DNA of 64,000 nucleotides, taken from positions 90,847-154,846 of the forward strand of contig NZ_CACSKB010000002.1 in the NCBI RefSeq assembly GCF_902706225.1, written 5' to 3'. The notes beneath the pieces were generated by a model. That model did no database searches. It worked only from the letters and a program-made list of their open reading frames with translations, and had not been told where the DNA came from. The position numbers and the translations under genes were made by a program. This DNA comes from Microbacterium sp. 18062 (GTDB lineage Bacteria; Actinomycetota; Actinomycetes; Actinomycetales; Microbacteriaceae). Positions 18,622 through 27,784 of this stretch are shown here, in pieces (within the stretch, counting starts at the first letter, position 1; every line of letters begins with the position of its first letter).

Positions 18622-20181
18622 TCACCGCGCGGCGTCGTTCCCCTCGTGGGGCGGCGCTGTTTCGCGTCGGCGGAGGAGGGCCAGCGCTCCGGTGAGCGCG
18701 AGCCCGAGCAGGCTCCCCCAGCCGAGGACGCCGTGCACCCAAGGCCCCAGCACGACGGCGGCGGTGAGTCCGGTCCGCAGCGGGACGTCGGTCAGCATGG
18801 CCCCCGCCTCGTCGGCGGAGAGCCCCTCGATGACCGCACCGTCGGGGGCGATGACCTGGCTCGTGCCCACGGTCGAGATGTTCACCACCGCGCGCCCGGT
18901 CTCGATGGCGCGCATCCGGGCGAAGGCGAGCTGTTGCAGGTTCTCGTCGGTGCCCCGGAAGTCGGCGTTGTTGGTCTGGAACATGAAGACCTCCGCGCCG
19001 CCGTCGGAGGCCGCCCAGATCACGTCGTCGTAGATGACGTCGAAACAGATCGCGAGGCCCACCGCAACGCCGTCGACGTCGAAGACCGGCGCCGATGACC
19101 CCGGTGTGTACTCGCGCTGGATGAGCCCGATCAGGTCGGGCGCCAGCGACTCGTAGAACCAACGGTCGGGCACGTACTCGCCGAAGGGAACGGGATGGAG
19201 CTTGTCGTAGGTCTGAACGGCGCCCTCCCCGGCGCGCCAGAGCATCGACATGTTGAAATACTCGTCGCCGCGCGCGGAGCCGGGAACGTTCGCCAGCAAC
19301 GGCGCGTCGAAGCGCAGGGCGACCGCATCCAGCACGGCCGCCGTCGCGGCGTCCGTCGCCGGGTCCGCGTCCACACTGCCCTCGGGCCACAGCAGCACGT
19401 CCAGATCCTCGTCGAGCAGTGACGCGGACGCCTCGATCTGAGCCTGGAGCACATCTCCGCGCTGCCGCTGGTCGAAGTATCCGGCGGGCCCGTTCCCCTG
19501 CACGGATCCGACGCGGATGCTGCCCGCCTCGTCGGTGGGGAACTGCGGGGTCACGAGGAGCACCGCCGCGACGATCGCCATCGGAAGCGCCGTGCGCAGA
19601 TCATGGAACCGGCGGCTCCGCACGTACTCGATCGCCAGGGCGCACAGCAGCACGACGAGGAACGACAGCCCGGACATCCCCACCCACGAGGCCACCGGCG
19701 CGAGCGGACCGGCCGCCTGGGTGACCCCGATGCGCGCCCAGGGGAAGCCGCCGTAGGGCCAGGAGCCGAGGAACTGCTCTCGAAGGGTCCAGAGTCCGGC
19801 GACCAGGACCGGCAGCAGGATGAGCCGCGCCCACGTCCCCGCCGCGACGCGCGGCAGCCACCGGTACGCCCAGGTGATGAGGATGGCGCCGACACCGGTC
19901 AGCGCCGCCTCCAGCATCGAGAGCGCGAGCCAGGGCACAGGGCCGAGATACCGAGCCGTGAAGGAGACGTTCACAAGGAAGAAGGCCGCGCCGAACAGTG
20001 TTCCGACCAGGAGCGCGCCGCCCGCGCGCCGTCCGATGAGTGTCAGGAGCGTCAGCGGCACCGCGACGAAGACCATCGGCCACCAGCTGACGGCGGGAAA
20101 GGCGAGGGTCAGCAGAAGTCCCGCGGCCACGGCGGTGGGAGCGGCGGCCCACAGAGGCAGCAGCGGGCGCGGGCGGGTCAC
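18622..20181 (-). CDS. lnt: Apolipoprotein N-acyltransferase
   Basis: A 519-residue protein with six to eight N-terminal membrane helices followed by a periplasmic nitrilase-fold domain. The catalytic triad is glutamate in LLWPEGSVD, lysine in QTYDKLHPVPFGE and cysteine in AICFDVIYD. Lnt adds the third acyl chain to lipoproteins after LspA cleavage, and the window encodes a lipoprotein at 25840-26757. The GTG start at 20181 has TAGGCT exactly 7 nt upstream, a leaderless pattern. The gene ends 6 bp from the convergent rbpA stop. Confidence 0.93.
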   Translation of the reverse strand: MTRPRPLLPLWAAAPTAVAAGLLLTLAFPAVSWWPMVFVAVPLTLLTLIGRRAGGALLVGTLFGAAFFLVNVSFTARYLGPVPWLALSMLEAALTGVGAILITWAYRWLPRVAAGTWARLILLPVLVAGLWTLREQFLGSWPYGGFPWARIGVTQAAGPLAPVASWVGMSGLSFLVVLLCALAIEYVRSRRFHDLRTALPMAIVAAVLLVTPQFPTDEAGSIRVGSVQGNGPAGYFDQRQRGDVLQAQIEASASLLDEDLDVLLWPEGSVDADPATDAATAAVLDAVALRFDAPLLANVPGSARGDEYFNMSMLWRAGEGAVQTYDKLHPVPFGEYVPDRWFYESLAPDLIGLIQREYTPGSSAPVFDVDGVAVGLAICFDVIYDDVIWAASDGGAEVFMFQTNNADFRGTDENLQQLAFARMRAIETGRAVVNISTVGTSQVIAPDGAVIEGLSADEAGAMLTDVPLRTGLTAAVVLGPWVHGVLGWGSLLGLALTGALALLRRRETAPPHEGNDAAR

Positions 20182-20226
20182 GGGATCAAGCCTAGGACGG
20201 GGTACGCCGGCCGGACGCCACTCGGC

Positions 20227-22695
20227 TCAGACCGCCGTGTAGGCGACGATCCCCCGGCGCACCGAGTCGAGCGCGGTCCGCGCCGTCGAGGCGAGAGGCG
20301 AGCCCGCGACGAGGGAGAGCTGATCGAGCAGGTCGATCGTCTGCTTGGCCCACCGCACGAAATCGCCCGCCGCCATGTCCGCCTCGTTCAGGACCCGGTC
20401 CAGCAGCGCGCCCCGCGCCCACGAGTGCATCGCCTGCGACAGACCGCTGGCCGGGGGCTCCGAGCCCGGCAGCCGGTGATCGCGTTCCAGATCGTCCAGG
20501 CGCTGCCAGAGCGTCTCGGTCTCGCTCAGGGCCGTCCGGAACGCGCCCCGCGGGAGCCCTCGCTCGCCCGTTCCCGCCTCGTCACGTCGGGGTTCGTAGA
20601 CGAGGGCGCAGACGAGGGCCGCGAGCGACGGGGCGTCGAGGCGGTCCCAGATCCCAGCGCGCACCGACTCGGCGACGAGCAGATCCCGTTCGCCGTAGAT
20701 CCGCCGCATCGTGCGTCCGGCATCCGTGAGCACCGTCGCTCCGTTGTCCTGCCGCACGTAGTCGAGCGCCGCGAGCACCTCCACGACGCGATCGAACACG
20801 CGCGCCACGGTTCCCGTCCGCGCATCGATCTGCGATCGCATCCGATCGACCTGGCGCTGCAGCTTGCGGCGACGCTCCGCCCATCGCGCGTGCTGCTCGC
20901 GCTCCGGGCAGGAGTGGCAGGGGTGGCGCTGCATCCGCCGTCGCAGCGACTGGAGCTCGCGCTGGCGGGCGTCCCGGGTCGCCCGGGACGCGGTCGCGTC
21001 CTTGCGGTTCAGCCGCTCGAGGTCGCCGAGCGCGGCACGGGTGTCCGCATACTCGGCGAAATCTCCGCGGTCGCACCTCTCCGCGTCCGCATAGCCGGCG
21101 AGGGACTCCTCGGCGGCGCGCACCTCGCGGGCGAGGCCCACGACCGCGCGGTCGGCCTGGAACTGGGCGAAGGACGACTCCAGGATCTCGCGCGCCCGGG
21201 CGCGCCCGAACTGGTCGATCAGGTTGACCGCCATGTTGTAGGTCGGCCGGAAGCTCGAGTTCAGCGGATAGGTGCGCCGGGAGGCGAGGGCGGCGACCGC
21301 CTGCGGGTCCATTCCCTCGGTCCACTGCACGACGGCGTGGCCCTCGACGTCGATGCCGCGGCGCCCGGCGCGCCCGGTGATCTGCGTGTACTCCCCCGAG
21401 GTGATGGCCACCCTGGCCTCGCCGTTGAACTTCTCGAGCTTCTCGAGCACCACGGTGCGCGCGGGCATGTTGATGCCGAGCGCGAGGGTCTCGGTCGCGA
21501 ACACGACCTTCACGAGCTTGCGCTGGAAGAGCTCCTCGACGATCTCCTTGAACGCCGGGAGGAGGCCCGCATGATGCGCTGCGACTCCTCGCTCGAGGTT
21601 CTCGCGCCACTCCCAGAAGCCCAGCACGGCGAGGTCCTCCTCGGCGAGGGCGCGGGTGCGCTCCTCGACGAGCTCTCGGATCTCCCGCCGTTCCTCGGTC
21701 GTCGTCAGCCGCACACCGGAGCGGCGCACCTGCTGCACGGCCGAGTCGCACCCGACGCGGCTGAAGATGAAGAAGATCGCCGGCAGGAGCGTCGCCCGGG
21801 CGAGCAGCTCGACGACCTCGGGACGGTCGATCCGCTCGATGCGACGGGCGTTCGACGAGCGCACGAGGCGGGCGCCGCCCTTGTGCGGATGGCGATGCTG
21901 ACCGTCGGCACGACGGTGCTGCATCGACTGCCGGTTCTGCGCATACGTCGTGCCGGTCGCGGAACGGATCCGCATGAGCTCCTGGTTGACCTGCGCGGTC
22001 GCCACCCCCGCCCTGTCGTCGAACAGGGGCAGGAGGTCACCGCGCACGAGCACGTGCTGCTCGAGCGGCACCGGTCGCGTCTCGGACACGATGATGTCGG
22101 TGTCGCCGCGCACCGTGTCGAGCCAGTCGCCGAACTCCTCCGCGTTGGAGACGGTCGCCGACAGCGACACCAGCCGCACCGCCGGTGGCAGGTGGATGAT
22201 GACCTCCTCCCACACCGCCCCGCGGAAGCGGTCGGCGAGGTAGTGCACCTCGTCCATCACGACGAACCGCAGGTCGCGCAGCGCGGGCGACGACGCGTAC
22301 AGCATGTTGCGCAGCACCTCGGTGGTCATGACCACGATGCGCGCGGAGCCGTTGATGTTGGTGTCGCCCGTGAGCAGCCCCACGTTCTCGGCGCCGTAGA
22401 CGTCGACGAGCTCACGGAACTTCTGGTTCGACAGCGCCTTCATCGGCGTCGTGTAGAACGCCTTGTCGCGCGCGGTGCTCATCGCCAGATGGATGGCGAA
22501 CTCGCCCACGATCGTCTTGCCCGCACCCGTGGGCGCGGCCACGAGCACGCTCCGGCCCTCCTCGAGCGCCTCGCAGCCCTCGGTCTGGAACGGATCCAGC
22601 GAGAAGCGCTGCAGGGCGGCGAACGCCTGCGCCTGCGGATGGTGCTGCGCCCTGGACGCCCGCGCGTAGCGTTCGGCGGGGCTAGGGTCGTTCAC
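20227..22695 (-). CDS. helY: DEAD/DEAH-box RNA helicase, HelY/Ski2-like
   Basis: An 822-residue superfamily 2 helicase. Walker A is AAPTGAGKTIVGEFA near residue 45, Walker B is DEVHYLAD near residue 150, motif III is SATVSNAEEFGDWL, and motif VI is QITGRAGRRGID near residue 445. The C-terminal half includes a region with CHSCPEREQHA and the Ski2/Mtr4-like helical domain. These enzymes are ATP-dependent RNA helicases of actinobacteria. The start is GTG 22695, overlapping the tatC stop by 4 bp (GTGA), which indicates coupled translation in a tatA-tatC-helY unit. It is the common actinobacterial arrangement. Confidence 0.92.
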   Translation of the reverse strand: MNDPSPAERYARASRAQHHPQAQAFAALQRFSLDPFQTEGCEALEEGRSVLVAAPTGAGKTIVGEFAIHLAMSTARDKAFYTTPMKALSNQKFRELVDVYGAENVGLLTGDTNINGSARIVVMTTEVLRNMLYASSPALRDLRFVVMDEVHYLADRFRGAVWEEVIIHLPPAVRLVSLSATVSNAEEFGDWLDTVRGDTDIIVSETRPVPLEQHVLVRGDLLPLFDDRAGVATAQVNQELMRIRSATGTTYAQNRQSMQHRRADGQHRHPHKGGARLVRSSNARRIERIDRPEVVELLARATLLPAIFFIFSRVGCDSAVQQVRRSGVRLTTTEERREIRELVEERTRALAEEDLAVLGFWEWRENLERGVAAHHAGLLPAFKEIVEELFQRKLVKVVFATETLALGINMPARTVVLEKLEKFNGEARVAITSGEYTQITGRAGRRGIDVEGHAVVQWTEGMDPQAVAALASRRTYPLNSSFRPTYNMAVNLIDQFGRARAREILESSFAQFQADRAVVGLAREVRAAEESLAGYADAERCDRGDFAEYADTRAALGDLERLNRKDATASRATRDARQRELQSLRRRMQRHPCHSCPEREQHARWAERRRKLQRQVDRMRSQIDARTGTVARVFDRVVEVLAALDYVRQDNGATVLTDAGRTMRRIYGERDLLVAESVRAGIWDRLDAPSLAALVCALVYEPRRDEAGTGERGLPRGAFRTALSETETLWQRLDDLERDHRLPGSEPPASGLSQAMHSWARGALLDRVLNEADMAAGDFVRWAKQTIDLLDQLSLVAGSPLASTARTALDSVRRGIVAYTAV

Positions 22696-23510
22696 GCGCC
22701 GGACTCCGCGAGCAACGCGTCCTCGCGCCGGCGTCGGCGCCGGTCGACGAGCAGGGATATCCCCGCCGCGGCGAGATACAGCACGATGAGGATGCCCGCG
22801 AGCATGAGCATCGAGAAGATGTCGGCGGCGGGCGTCGCCAGCGCCGCGAAGATGACCGCGACCAGCACGGCCACCCGCCACCCCTTCAGGATCGCCATCC
22901 CGGAGACGACCCCGGCGAAGTTGAGGGCCACGAGGAAGACGGGGAGCACGAACGAGATGCCCACGACCAGCAGAAGCTTGAAGATGAAGTCGTAGTAATA
23001 CTGCGAGTCGAAGAACAGCGCCCCCTGCTCGGGGACGAACTGCGCCATCAGCTCGATGATGTGCGGCATGATCAGCCACCCGACGACCGCGCCGCCGAAG
23101 AAGAGCGGGATGGCGGCGGCCATGAACCCGATCGTGTAGCGCGTCTCCTTGCGGGTGAGCCCTGGCATCAGGAACGCCCAGATCTGCCACATCCACACCG
23201 GCGCGGAGATGATGATGCCGATCGCGAACGAGATCCGCAGCCGGAGATCGAAGCCCGCCGTGATCGACGTGAAGTTCAGCTTGGCGAACTCGGTCCCCCG
23301 CGACTGGGCGATGATCTCGATCGGGATGGACAACAGCGCGATGACCTGCTCGGTGACGACGAAGGCGATGATCATCCCCACCACCAGCGCTAGCGCGGCG
23401 ATCATGAGCCGCTTGCGCAACTCGATCAGGTGCTGCCCGAGCGTCATCCTCCCGTCGCCGCGCCGCGACGACCCCCGACGATCGACGCGAGGAGGTCTTT
23501 CCGCCACCAC
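22692..23510 (-). CDS. tatC: Sec-independent protein translocase TatC
   Basis: A membrane protein with six helices. TatC hallmarks are MTLGQHLIELRKRLMIAALA near the N terminus, PVWMWQIWAFLMPGLTRKE in the first third and LPVFLVALNFAGVV. It binds twin-arginine signal peptides and forms the receptor of the Tat pathway with TatA. Two starts are possible: GTG 23510, 6 bp from the tatA stop with a basic leader, or ATG 23447, immediately before the conserved core. I kept the longer form, without strong evidence. It is downstream of tatA and overlaps helY. Confidence 0.93.
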   Translation of the reverse strand: MVAERPPRVDRRGSSRRGDGRMTLGQHLIELRKRLMIAALALVVGMIIAFVVTEQVIALLSIPIEIIAQSRGTEFAKLNFTSITAGFDLRLRISFAIGIIISAPVWMWQIWAFLMPGLTRKETRYTIGFMAAAIPLFFGGAVVGWLIMPHIIELMAQFVPEQGALFFDSQYYYDFIFKLLLVVGISFVLPVFLVALNFAGVVSGMAILKGWRVAVLVAVIFAALATPAADIFSMLMLAGILIVLYLAAAGISLLVDRRRRRREDALLAESGA

Positions 23511-23516
23511 GGACGG

Positions 23517-23780
23517 TCAGCGCTGCGGAGAATCGGTTCCGTTCGGCCGCGACGAGTCGCTCGAGACCGTCGAACCGAACTGCGGGTCTGCGGGAGAAGA
23601 GGCCTGGGCGGGCGGGTTCTGCGCCTCGTCCTCCTTCTTCATCTCCTTCATCTCACCCTTGAAGACCCGGGCGGACTGCCCGAGGCTGCGCGCCAGGGCG
23701 GGGAGCTTCGCGGCGCCGAACAGGAGCAGGATGACCAGGAGGATGATCAGGAAGTGCCATCCGGTGAGTCCTTGGAGCAT
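23517..23780 (-). CDS. tatA: Sec-independent protein translocase TatA
   Basis: An 87-residue protein with one N-terminal helix (FLIILLVILLLFGAAKLPAL), the conserved FG pair followed by an amphipathic helix (ARSLGQSARVFKGEMKEM), and an acidic, polar tail. TatA polymerises to form the Tat translocation pore. It lies just upstream of tatC and is probably co-transcribed. Confidence 0.93.
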   Translation of the reverse strand: MLQGLTGWHFLIILLVILLLFGAAKLPALARSLGQSARVFKGEMKEMKKEDEAQNPPAQASSPADPQFGSTVSSDSSRPNGTDSPQR

Positions 23781-23846
23781 GTCGCTTTCCTTCCGCGGGC
23801 GTGGATCCAGTGTAACCCCTCGACCTCCGCGCGGGCCTTGCGACGC

Positions 23847-24818
23847 TCAGTCGCCGCGGTACTGCGCGAGCCCGGCGTCGGCCCACTCGGCGGCGGCGCG
23901 CCGGGCCGCCGCCGGTTCGAGGATCTCGACCTCTCCCCCACGACGGGCGGCGAGCCGTCGCAGGCTCTGCTCGTCGGCGATCCGCATCGTCGCCACGCAC
24001 CAGCCGTCGGCGACCTCGATGTCGGCGTGATCGAGGTAGTCGCCGAGCAGGGGCGCGACGGCGGCCGGGAAGCGGATGCGGGCCACCACGTCGAACGCAC
24101 CCGACTCGAACAGATCGGGCAGCGGCTCCCCGGCGTGCTCGATCGGGATGTCGGTGAGCACCAGATCGCTCACCCGGTCGAGGTGGAACGTGCGCATCCC
24201 CTCGCGCAGGTGGCACCAGCCCTGCAGGTACCACTGCGCGTCGGCGATGTGCACCTTCACCGGGTCGACCGTACGGGTCGTGGCCGCCGCATCCGGAGCC
24301 TTGTAGGTGAACGACACCGCGACGCCGGATCGAAGGGCCTGATCGACGGTGTCGCGCACCGTGTCGACCGGCGCCGGCGCGACGATCACGTCCGCCGGCA
24401 CGGCACCGGCGCCGCGCGCGAGCTTCGCGAGCAGGCCCGCGACGATGTCGCTCTCCGCGAGGCCGGGGAGCGAGCCGGTCAGCTGGAGTCCCGCGAGCAG
24501 CGCCGCGGCCTCACGAGCGGTCAGGCGCGGCGCGCGCTCGAGCCCCACGGTGTGGGTGAGCGAGATGCGGCCCTGCTGGTCGAGAAGGTCCCAGTCGATG
24601 TCGAAGAGGTCGTTCGGCAACTGCCAGTAGCCCCCCTCGCCCGGCCGCCCGATGACGGTCAGCTTCTCGACCATCTCCCGCATCTGCGCCGCGGAGACAT
24701 CGAACGCCGCGGCCGCCTCGGCGACCGGCACGTCCCCCCGCTCGAGCAGGTACGGCACGAGCTGCATGATGAGCGCCGCACGTTCCGTGGCCAGCAGCGT
24801 GCGGTTCTTCGCGCTCAT
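23847..24818 (-). CDS. pafC: WYL-domain regulator PafC
   Basis: A 323-residue protein with an N-terminal winged-helix region (YLLERGDVPVAEAAAAFDVS), then a WYL domain. The WYL region includes DRVSDLVLTD and a C-terminal WCX-like extension (ADGWCVATMRI). PafB and PafC act together as a transcription activator of the LexA-independent DNA-damage response in mycobacteria. It overlaps the pafB stop by 4 bp, so the two are coupled. No pup or proteasome genes are in this window, so the original 'proteasome accessory factor' name is only historical here. Confidence 0.88.
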   Translation of the reverse strand: MSAKNRTLLATERAALIMQLVPYLLERGDVPVAEAAAAFDVSAAQMREMVEKLTVIGRPGEGGYWQLPNDLFDIDWDLLDQQGRISLTHTVGLERAPRLTAREAAALLAGLQLTGSLPGLAESDIVAGLLAKLARGAGAVPADVIVAPAPVDTVRDTVDQALRSGVAVSFTYKAPDAAATTRTVDPVKVHIADAQWYLQGWCHLREGMRTFHLDRVSDLVLTDIPIEHAGEPLPDLFESGAFDVVARIRFPAAVAPLLGDYLDHADIEVADGWCVATMRIADEQSLRRLAARRGGEVEILEPAAARRAAAEWADAGLAQYRGD

Positions 24819-25810
24819 CGAGTGCCCCCGTGGCGTTCGTGGACCGCCCGCAACCGCTCGATCACGAGATCGCGCAGGTGCGGCGGTTCGACGACGCGGG
24901 CCTCGGGCCCGTACGATGCCAGCTCGTCGGCGAGGACGTGCGCGTCGACGTACGGCACGCGCAGTCCCTGGGTCGCCGGAGTCGCCCGACGCCCGAGCCG
25001 GAGCGCGGCCTCGGTGCCGGGGTGCACCTCGACGAGCGCCGTCTGCGAGTCGGCGAGCTCACGCAGCCCCCGGAGCGCCCGCTCGCCGGCGCCACGGCGC
25101 GACTCCGGGTCGAACCCCTCGCGGGTGATCACGACCGCGTCGGTGATGCGCGAGAGCAGGTAGGTGCGCTCCGCGTCCGTCGCGACGTCCACTCCGAGAA
25201 CGTGCCAGCGGGCCTCGTACTCGACCAGCGCCAGCGGGCGCACCCGCCGCAGCCGGGCCGAGCGCTCCCCCGGCTTGAGATACGGGAACGTGACGGTGCG
25301 TGCCTGCTCGATGGCCCGCTGCAACGGGGCGAAGGCGTGGTCGCGCACGCTGATCCGCGGCGCGTAGCCGATGATCCGTTCGTCGACGGGGTTGCCGAGC
25401 GCACGGATCTTGCGCAGACCGCTGCGCGCCTGTTCGGACATCGAGCTCTCGCTCCAGACGCTCCCGGCGAGGTTGAGCAGGGCGATCTCCGCGGCCGTGA
25501 ACTCGATGTCGACCGGGAGCGCGTACTCCGCGGTCGGCACCCGGTAGCGCGCCTCCCGCAGGTCGTCGGGGTCCGCGTGGTCTCCGATCGTCTCGATCGG
25601 CACGCCGAGTCCGCGCAGATTCTCCTTGTCGCGCTCGAACATCTTCTCGAGCGCGTCCTTCGATGCGCCCGCCTCGCTCTGCTCCCGATAGCCCGACACG
25701 GACGACAGGATCGTCTCCTTGGTGAGCCCCTGCTCGGTGGCCAGCAGCGCCACCACGAGGTTCACCAGACGCTCCTCGGGCGCACTGCGCGGAGCATCGT
25801 TCCTGGGCAC
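24815..25810 (-). CDS. pafB: WYL-domain regulator PafB
   Basis: A 331-residue paralogue of PafC with an N-terminal helix-turn-helix (LLATEQGLTKETILSSVSGY) and a WYL domain in the second half (LALVEYEARWHVLGVDV, then RTYLLSRITDAVV). It works as a heterodimer with PafC. GTG 25810 has TAGGAT 6 nt upstream, fitting a leaderless transcript that would begin the pafB-pafC-tatA-tatC-helY run of same-strand genes. The gap to tatA is 66 bp, so the two units may also be separate. Confidence 0.88.
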   Translation of the reverse strand: MPRNDAPRSAPEERLVNLVVALLATEQGLTKETILSSVSGYREQSEAGASKDALEKMFERDKENLRGLGVPIETIGDHADPDDLREARYRVPTAEYALPVDIEFTAAEIALLNLAGSVWSESSMSEQARSGLRKIRALGNPVDERIIGYAPRISVRDHAFAPLQRAIEQARTVTFPYLKPGERSARLRRVRPLALVEYEARWHVLGVDVATDAERTYLLSRITDAVVITREGFDPESRRGAGERALRGLRELADSQTALVEVHPGTEAALRLGRRATPATQGLRVPYVDAHVLADELASYGPEARVVEPPHLRDLVIERLRAVHERHGGTR

Positions 25811-25839
25811 GCCCCCATCCTAGGGCGGGGCGGAGGGGG

Positions 25840-26757
25840 TCAGCCCGCGGCGACGCCGACGACGCCGAGGATATCGACGACGTGCACCCGGGCGGTCGGC
25901 TGCGTCTCCGAGGCGGGGACGACGACCATCACCTGGGAGCCGACCGTCTGGCCGACCAGCGTGTCGAGCACGGGGTCGTCGCCGTCGACGGGCTGGAGGG
26001 CGGTCGGGACGTCCCCCCAGGTGGTGCTGACGAGCTGCTTGTCCCAGCCGACGACCAGGACCTGCGCGGCGATCGTGTCGCCGGCCGCGACGGTCGCGCC
26101 GTCGCCCTTCTTGAGCACCTGCGCGACCGGCTCCGTCGGCGCCTCGGCGTCGGGCACGATGACACCGGGCACGCCGTCCGGGGTGCGCACGACGGCCGGA
26201 AGCCCGAGTCCCTGGTTGAACTGCTCGGCACCGTCCGCTGCACTCAGGTAGACGGTCTGGAGATCGATCACGGCGACGACCGATGCTCCGTCGGTCTGGA
26301 CCACCTGGGCGGCCTCGGCGAGATCCTCCGGGGAGAACGCGACGACGATCCGGGATCCCGCGCTCGCGCACATGAGCGCGTCGGAGATCCCCGGCAGCGC
26401 AGTGTCCCACTGCGCGACGGTGTTGAGCTGGGCCTGCGCGTCGTACCCCTGCTGCAGGATCTGCTCGCCCGTCTCGCCGTTCACGAGAGTGATCCCGAAT
26501 CCGATGAGCTGATTCGCCGTGACCACCTCTGTGCCCTCGCCGGTCTCGAGATCGGCGAACTGCAGCGACCCCGCCCGCAACGGCGTCGACACGGCGACGT
26601 CGGGCGCGCTGTCCGCGTCGCCCGTGACCGACACCAGGTTCTCGAGGGCGCCGGGGACGGTCGATCGATCGCACGTCGGGGTCTGCACCGAGGAGCAGCC
26701 GACGACAGCGACTGCGGAGAGTCCGAGAACAGCGGCAGCGGCGGGGAGTCTACGCAC
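25840..26757 (-). CDS. FKBP-type peptidyl-prolyl isomerase-like lipoprotein
   Basis: A 305-residue exported lipoprotein. The signal peptide MRRLPAAAAVLGLSAVAVVG ends at the lipobox cysteine (VVGC, residue 21). Two FKBP-like repeats follow: one around GTEVVTANQLIGFGITLVNG to GSRIVVAFSPED, the second around DGATVAAGDTIAAQVLVVGW to GSQVMVVVPASE. It may fold secreted proteins at the cell surface. Only some FKBP active-site aromatics are evident, so activity is uncertain. The GTG start has TAGACT 6 nt upstream (leaderless pattern). Confidence 0.8.
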   Translation of the reverse strand: MRRLPAAAAVLGLSAVAVVGCSSVQTPTCDRSTVPGALENLVSVTGDADSAPDVAVSTPLRAGSLQFADLETGEGTEVVTANQLIGFGITLVNGETGEQILQQGYDAQAQLNTVAQWDTALPGISDALMCASAGSRIVVAFSPEDLAEAAQVVQTDGASVVAVIDLQTVYLSAADGAEQFNQGLGLPAVVRTPDGVPGVIVPDAEAPTEPVAQVLKKGDGATVAAGDTIAAQVLVVGWDKQLVSTTWGDVPTALQPVDGDDPVLDTLVGQTVGSQVMVVVPASETQPTARVHVVDILGVVGVAAG

Positions 26758-26761
26758 CGGA

Positions 26762-27784
26762 TCAGTCTATGCGCTCGGTTCCGTCGCCCTCGTCGCCGTC
26801 CGCGGCCGAGCGTGCCGCCGCCGCGGCGCGCTGCGCCTCGCGGACGCGTTTGCGCAGGTTCTTGTCGGTGATCTCCCGGTCGCCCAGGGCGCCGGGCGTC
26901 CACAGCTCGACGTCCTCGTCGCCGTAGCTCGACTTCGAGGCCCGACGCTTCTGCTCGGGAGCGACGGCGCCGGGGGCGAGTCGGCGGGCGCTCAGCAGGA
27001 AGCCGGTGTGGGCGACCATGCGGTGATCTGGGCGTACGGCCAGGCCTTCGACGTGCCAGCCGCGCACCATCGTCTCGTTCGCCTCGGGATCCGTGAACAG
27101 CCCGGTGCTCCGGATGTACTCGGCCACACGACTCAGCTGCGTCGCCGTGGCGACGTAGCAGATGACGACGCCGCCCGGGGCTAGGGCGTCGGCCACGACG
27201 TCGATGCACTCCCACGGCGCCAGCATGTCGAGCACGACCCGGTCGACGCTCGCGGGCGGCACGGTCTCGGCCAGTTGCGCGACGAGATCGCCGACGACCA
27301 GATCCCAGTTCGGGGGCTGCTCGCCGAGGAAGGTCTCCACGTTCGCGCGAGCGACCTCGGCGAAGTCCTCGCGTCGCTCGAACGAGATGAGCCGTCCGCT
27401 CGCGCCGACGCCGCGCAGCAGCCACAGCGCGAGGGCGCCGGAGCCGACGCCCGCCTCGACCACGACCGCACCGGGGAAGACGTCGGCCTGCGCGACGATC
27501 TGCGCCGCATCCTTCGGATAGACGATGGCGGCGCCACGGGGCATCGACATCACGAAGTCGCGCAGCAGCGGACGCAGGGCCAGGTACTCGTGACCGCCGC
27601 TGCCGGCGACCACCGAGCCGTCCGGCAACCCCACCAGCTCGCTGTGCCGCAGCACGCCGTGGTGTGTGTGGAGCTCGCCTTCGACGCGCAGTGTGATCGT
27701 GTGGAGGCGGCCCTTGGGGCCGGTGAGCTGCACCCGGTCGCCGTATCGGAAGGGGCCGCGGGGTGCGGCGATGGATCCGCTCAC
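26762..27784 (-). CDS. trmI: tRNA (adenine(58)-N1)-methyltransferase TrmI
   Basis: A 340-residue Rossmann-fold methyltransferase. An N-terminal beta domain (FRYGDRVQLTGPKGRLHTI) precedes the SAM-binding motif VVVEAGVGSGALALWLL near residue 108 and RVVLDMLAPWECIDVV near residue 190. It methylates A58 in the T-loop of tRNA. Start GTG 27784 overlaps the stop of the upstream HAD gene by 4 bp (GTGA), so translation is coupled. The C terminus is lysine/arginine- and alanine-rich with an acidic end. Confidence 0.9.
   Translation of the reverse strand: MSGSIAAPRGPFRYGDRVQLTGPKGRLHTITLRVEGELHTHHGVLRHSELVGLPDGSVVAGSGGHEYLALRPLLRDFVMSMPRGAAIVYPKDAAQIVAQADVFPGAVVVEAGVGSGALALWLLRGVGASGRLISFERREDFAEVARANVETFLGEQPPNWDLVVGDLVAQLAETVPPASVDRVVLDMLAPWECIDVVADALAPGGVVICYVATATQLSRVAEYIRSTGLFTDPEANETMVRGWHVEGLAVRPDHRMVAHTGFLLSARRLAPGAVAPEQKRRASKSSYGDEDVELWTPGALGDREITDKNLRKRVREAQRAAAAARSAADGDEGDGTERID

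Noticed and set aside
19603..22995. Very long plus-strand frame over the lnt/helY/tatC region
   Set aside because: Composition is Arg/Gly/His-rich without any domain, and it is antisense to well-supported lnt, helY and tatC. High-GC codon bias produces such frames.
22692..23196. Extended start for helY inside tatC (989-residue frame)
   Set aside because: The added N terminus is an antisense-like Arg/His-rich reading of tatC in another frame; GTG 22695 with GTGA overlap fits better.
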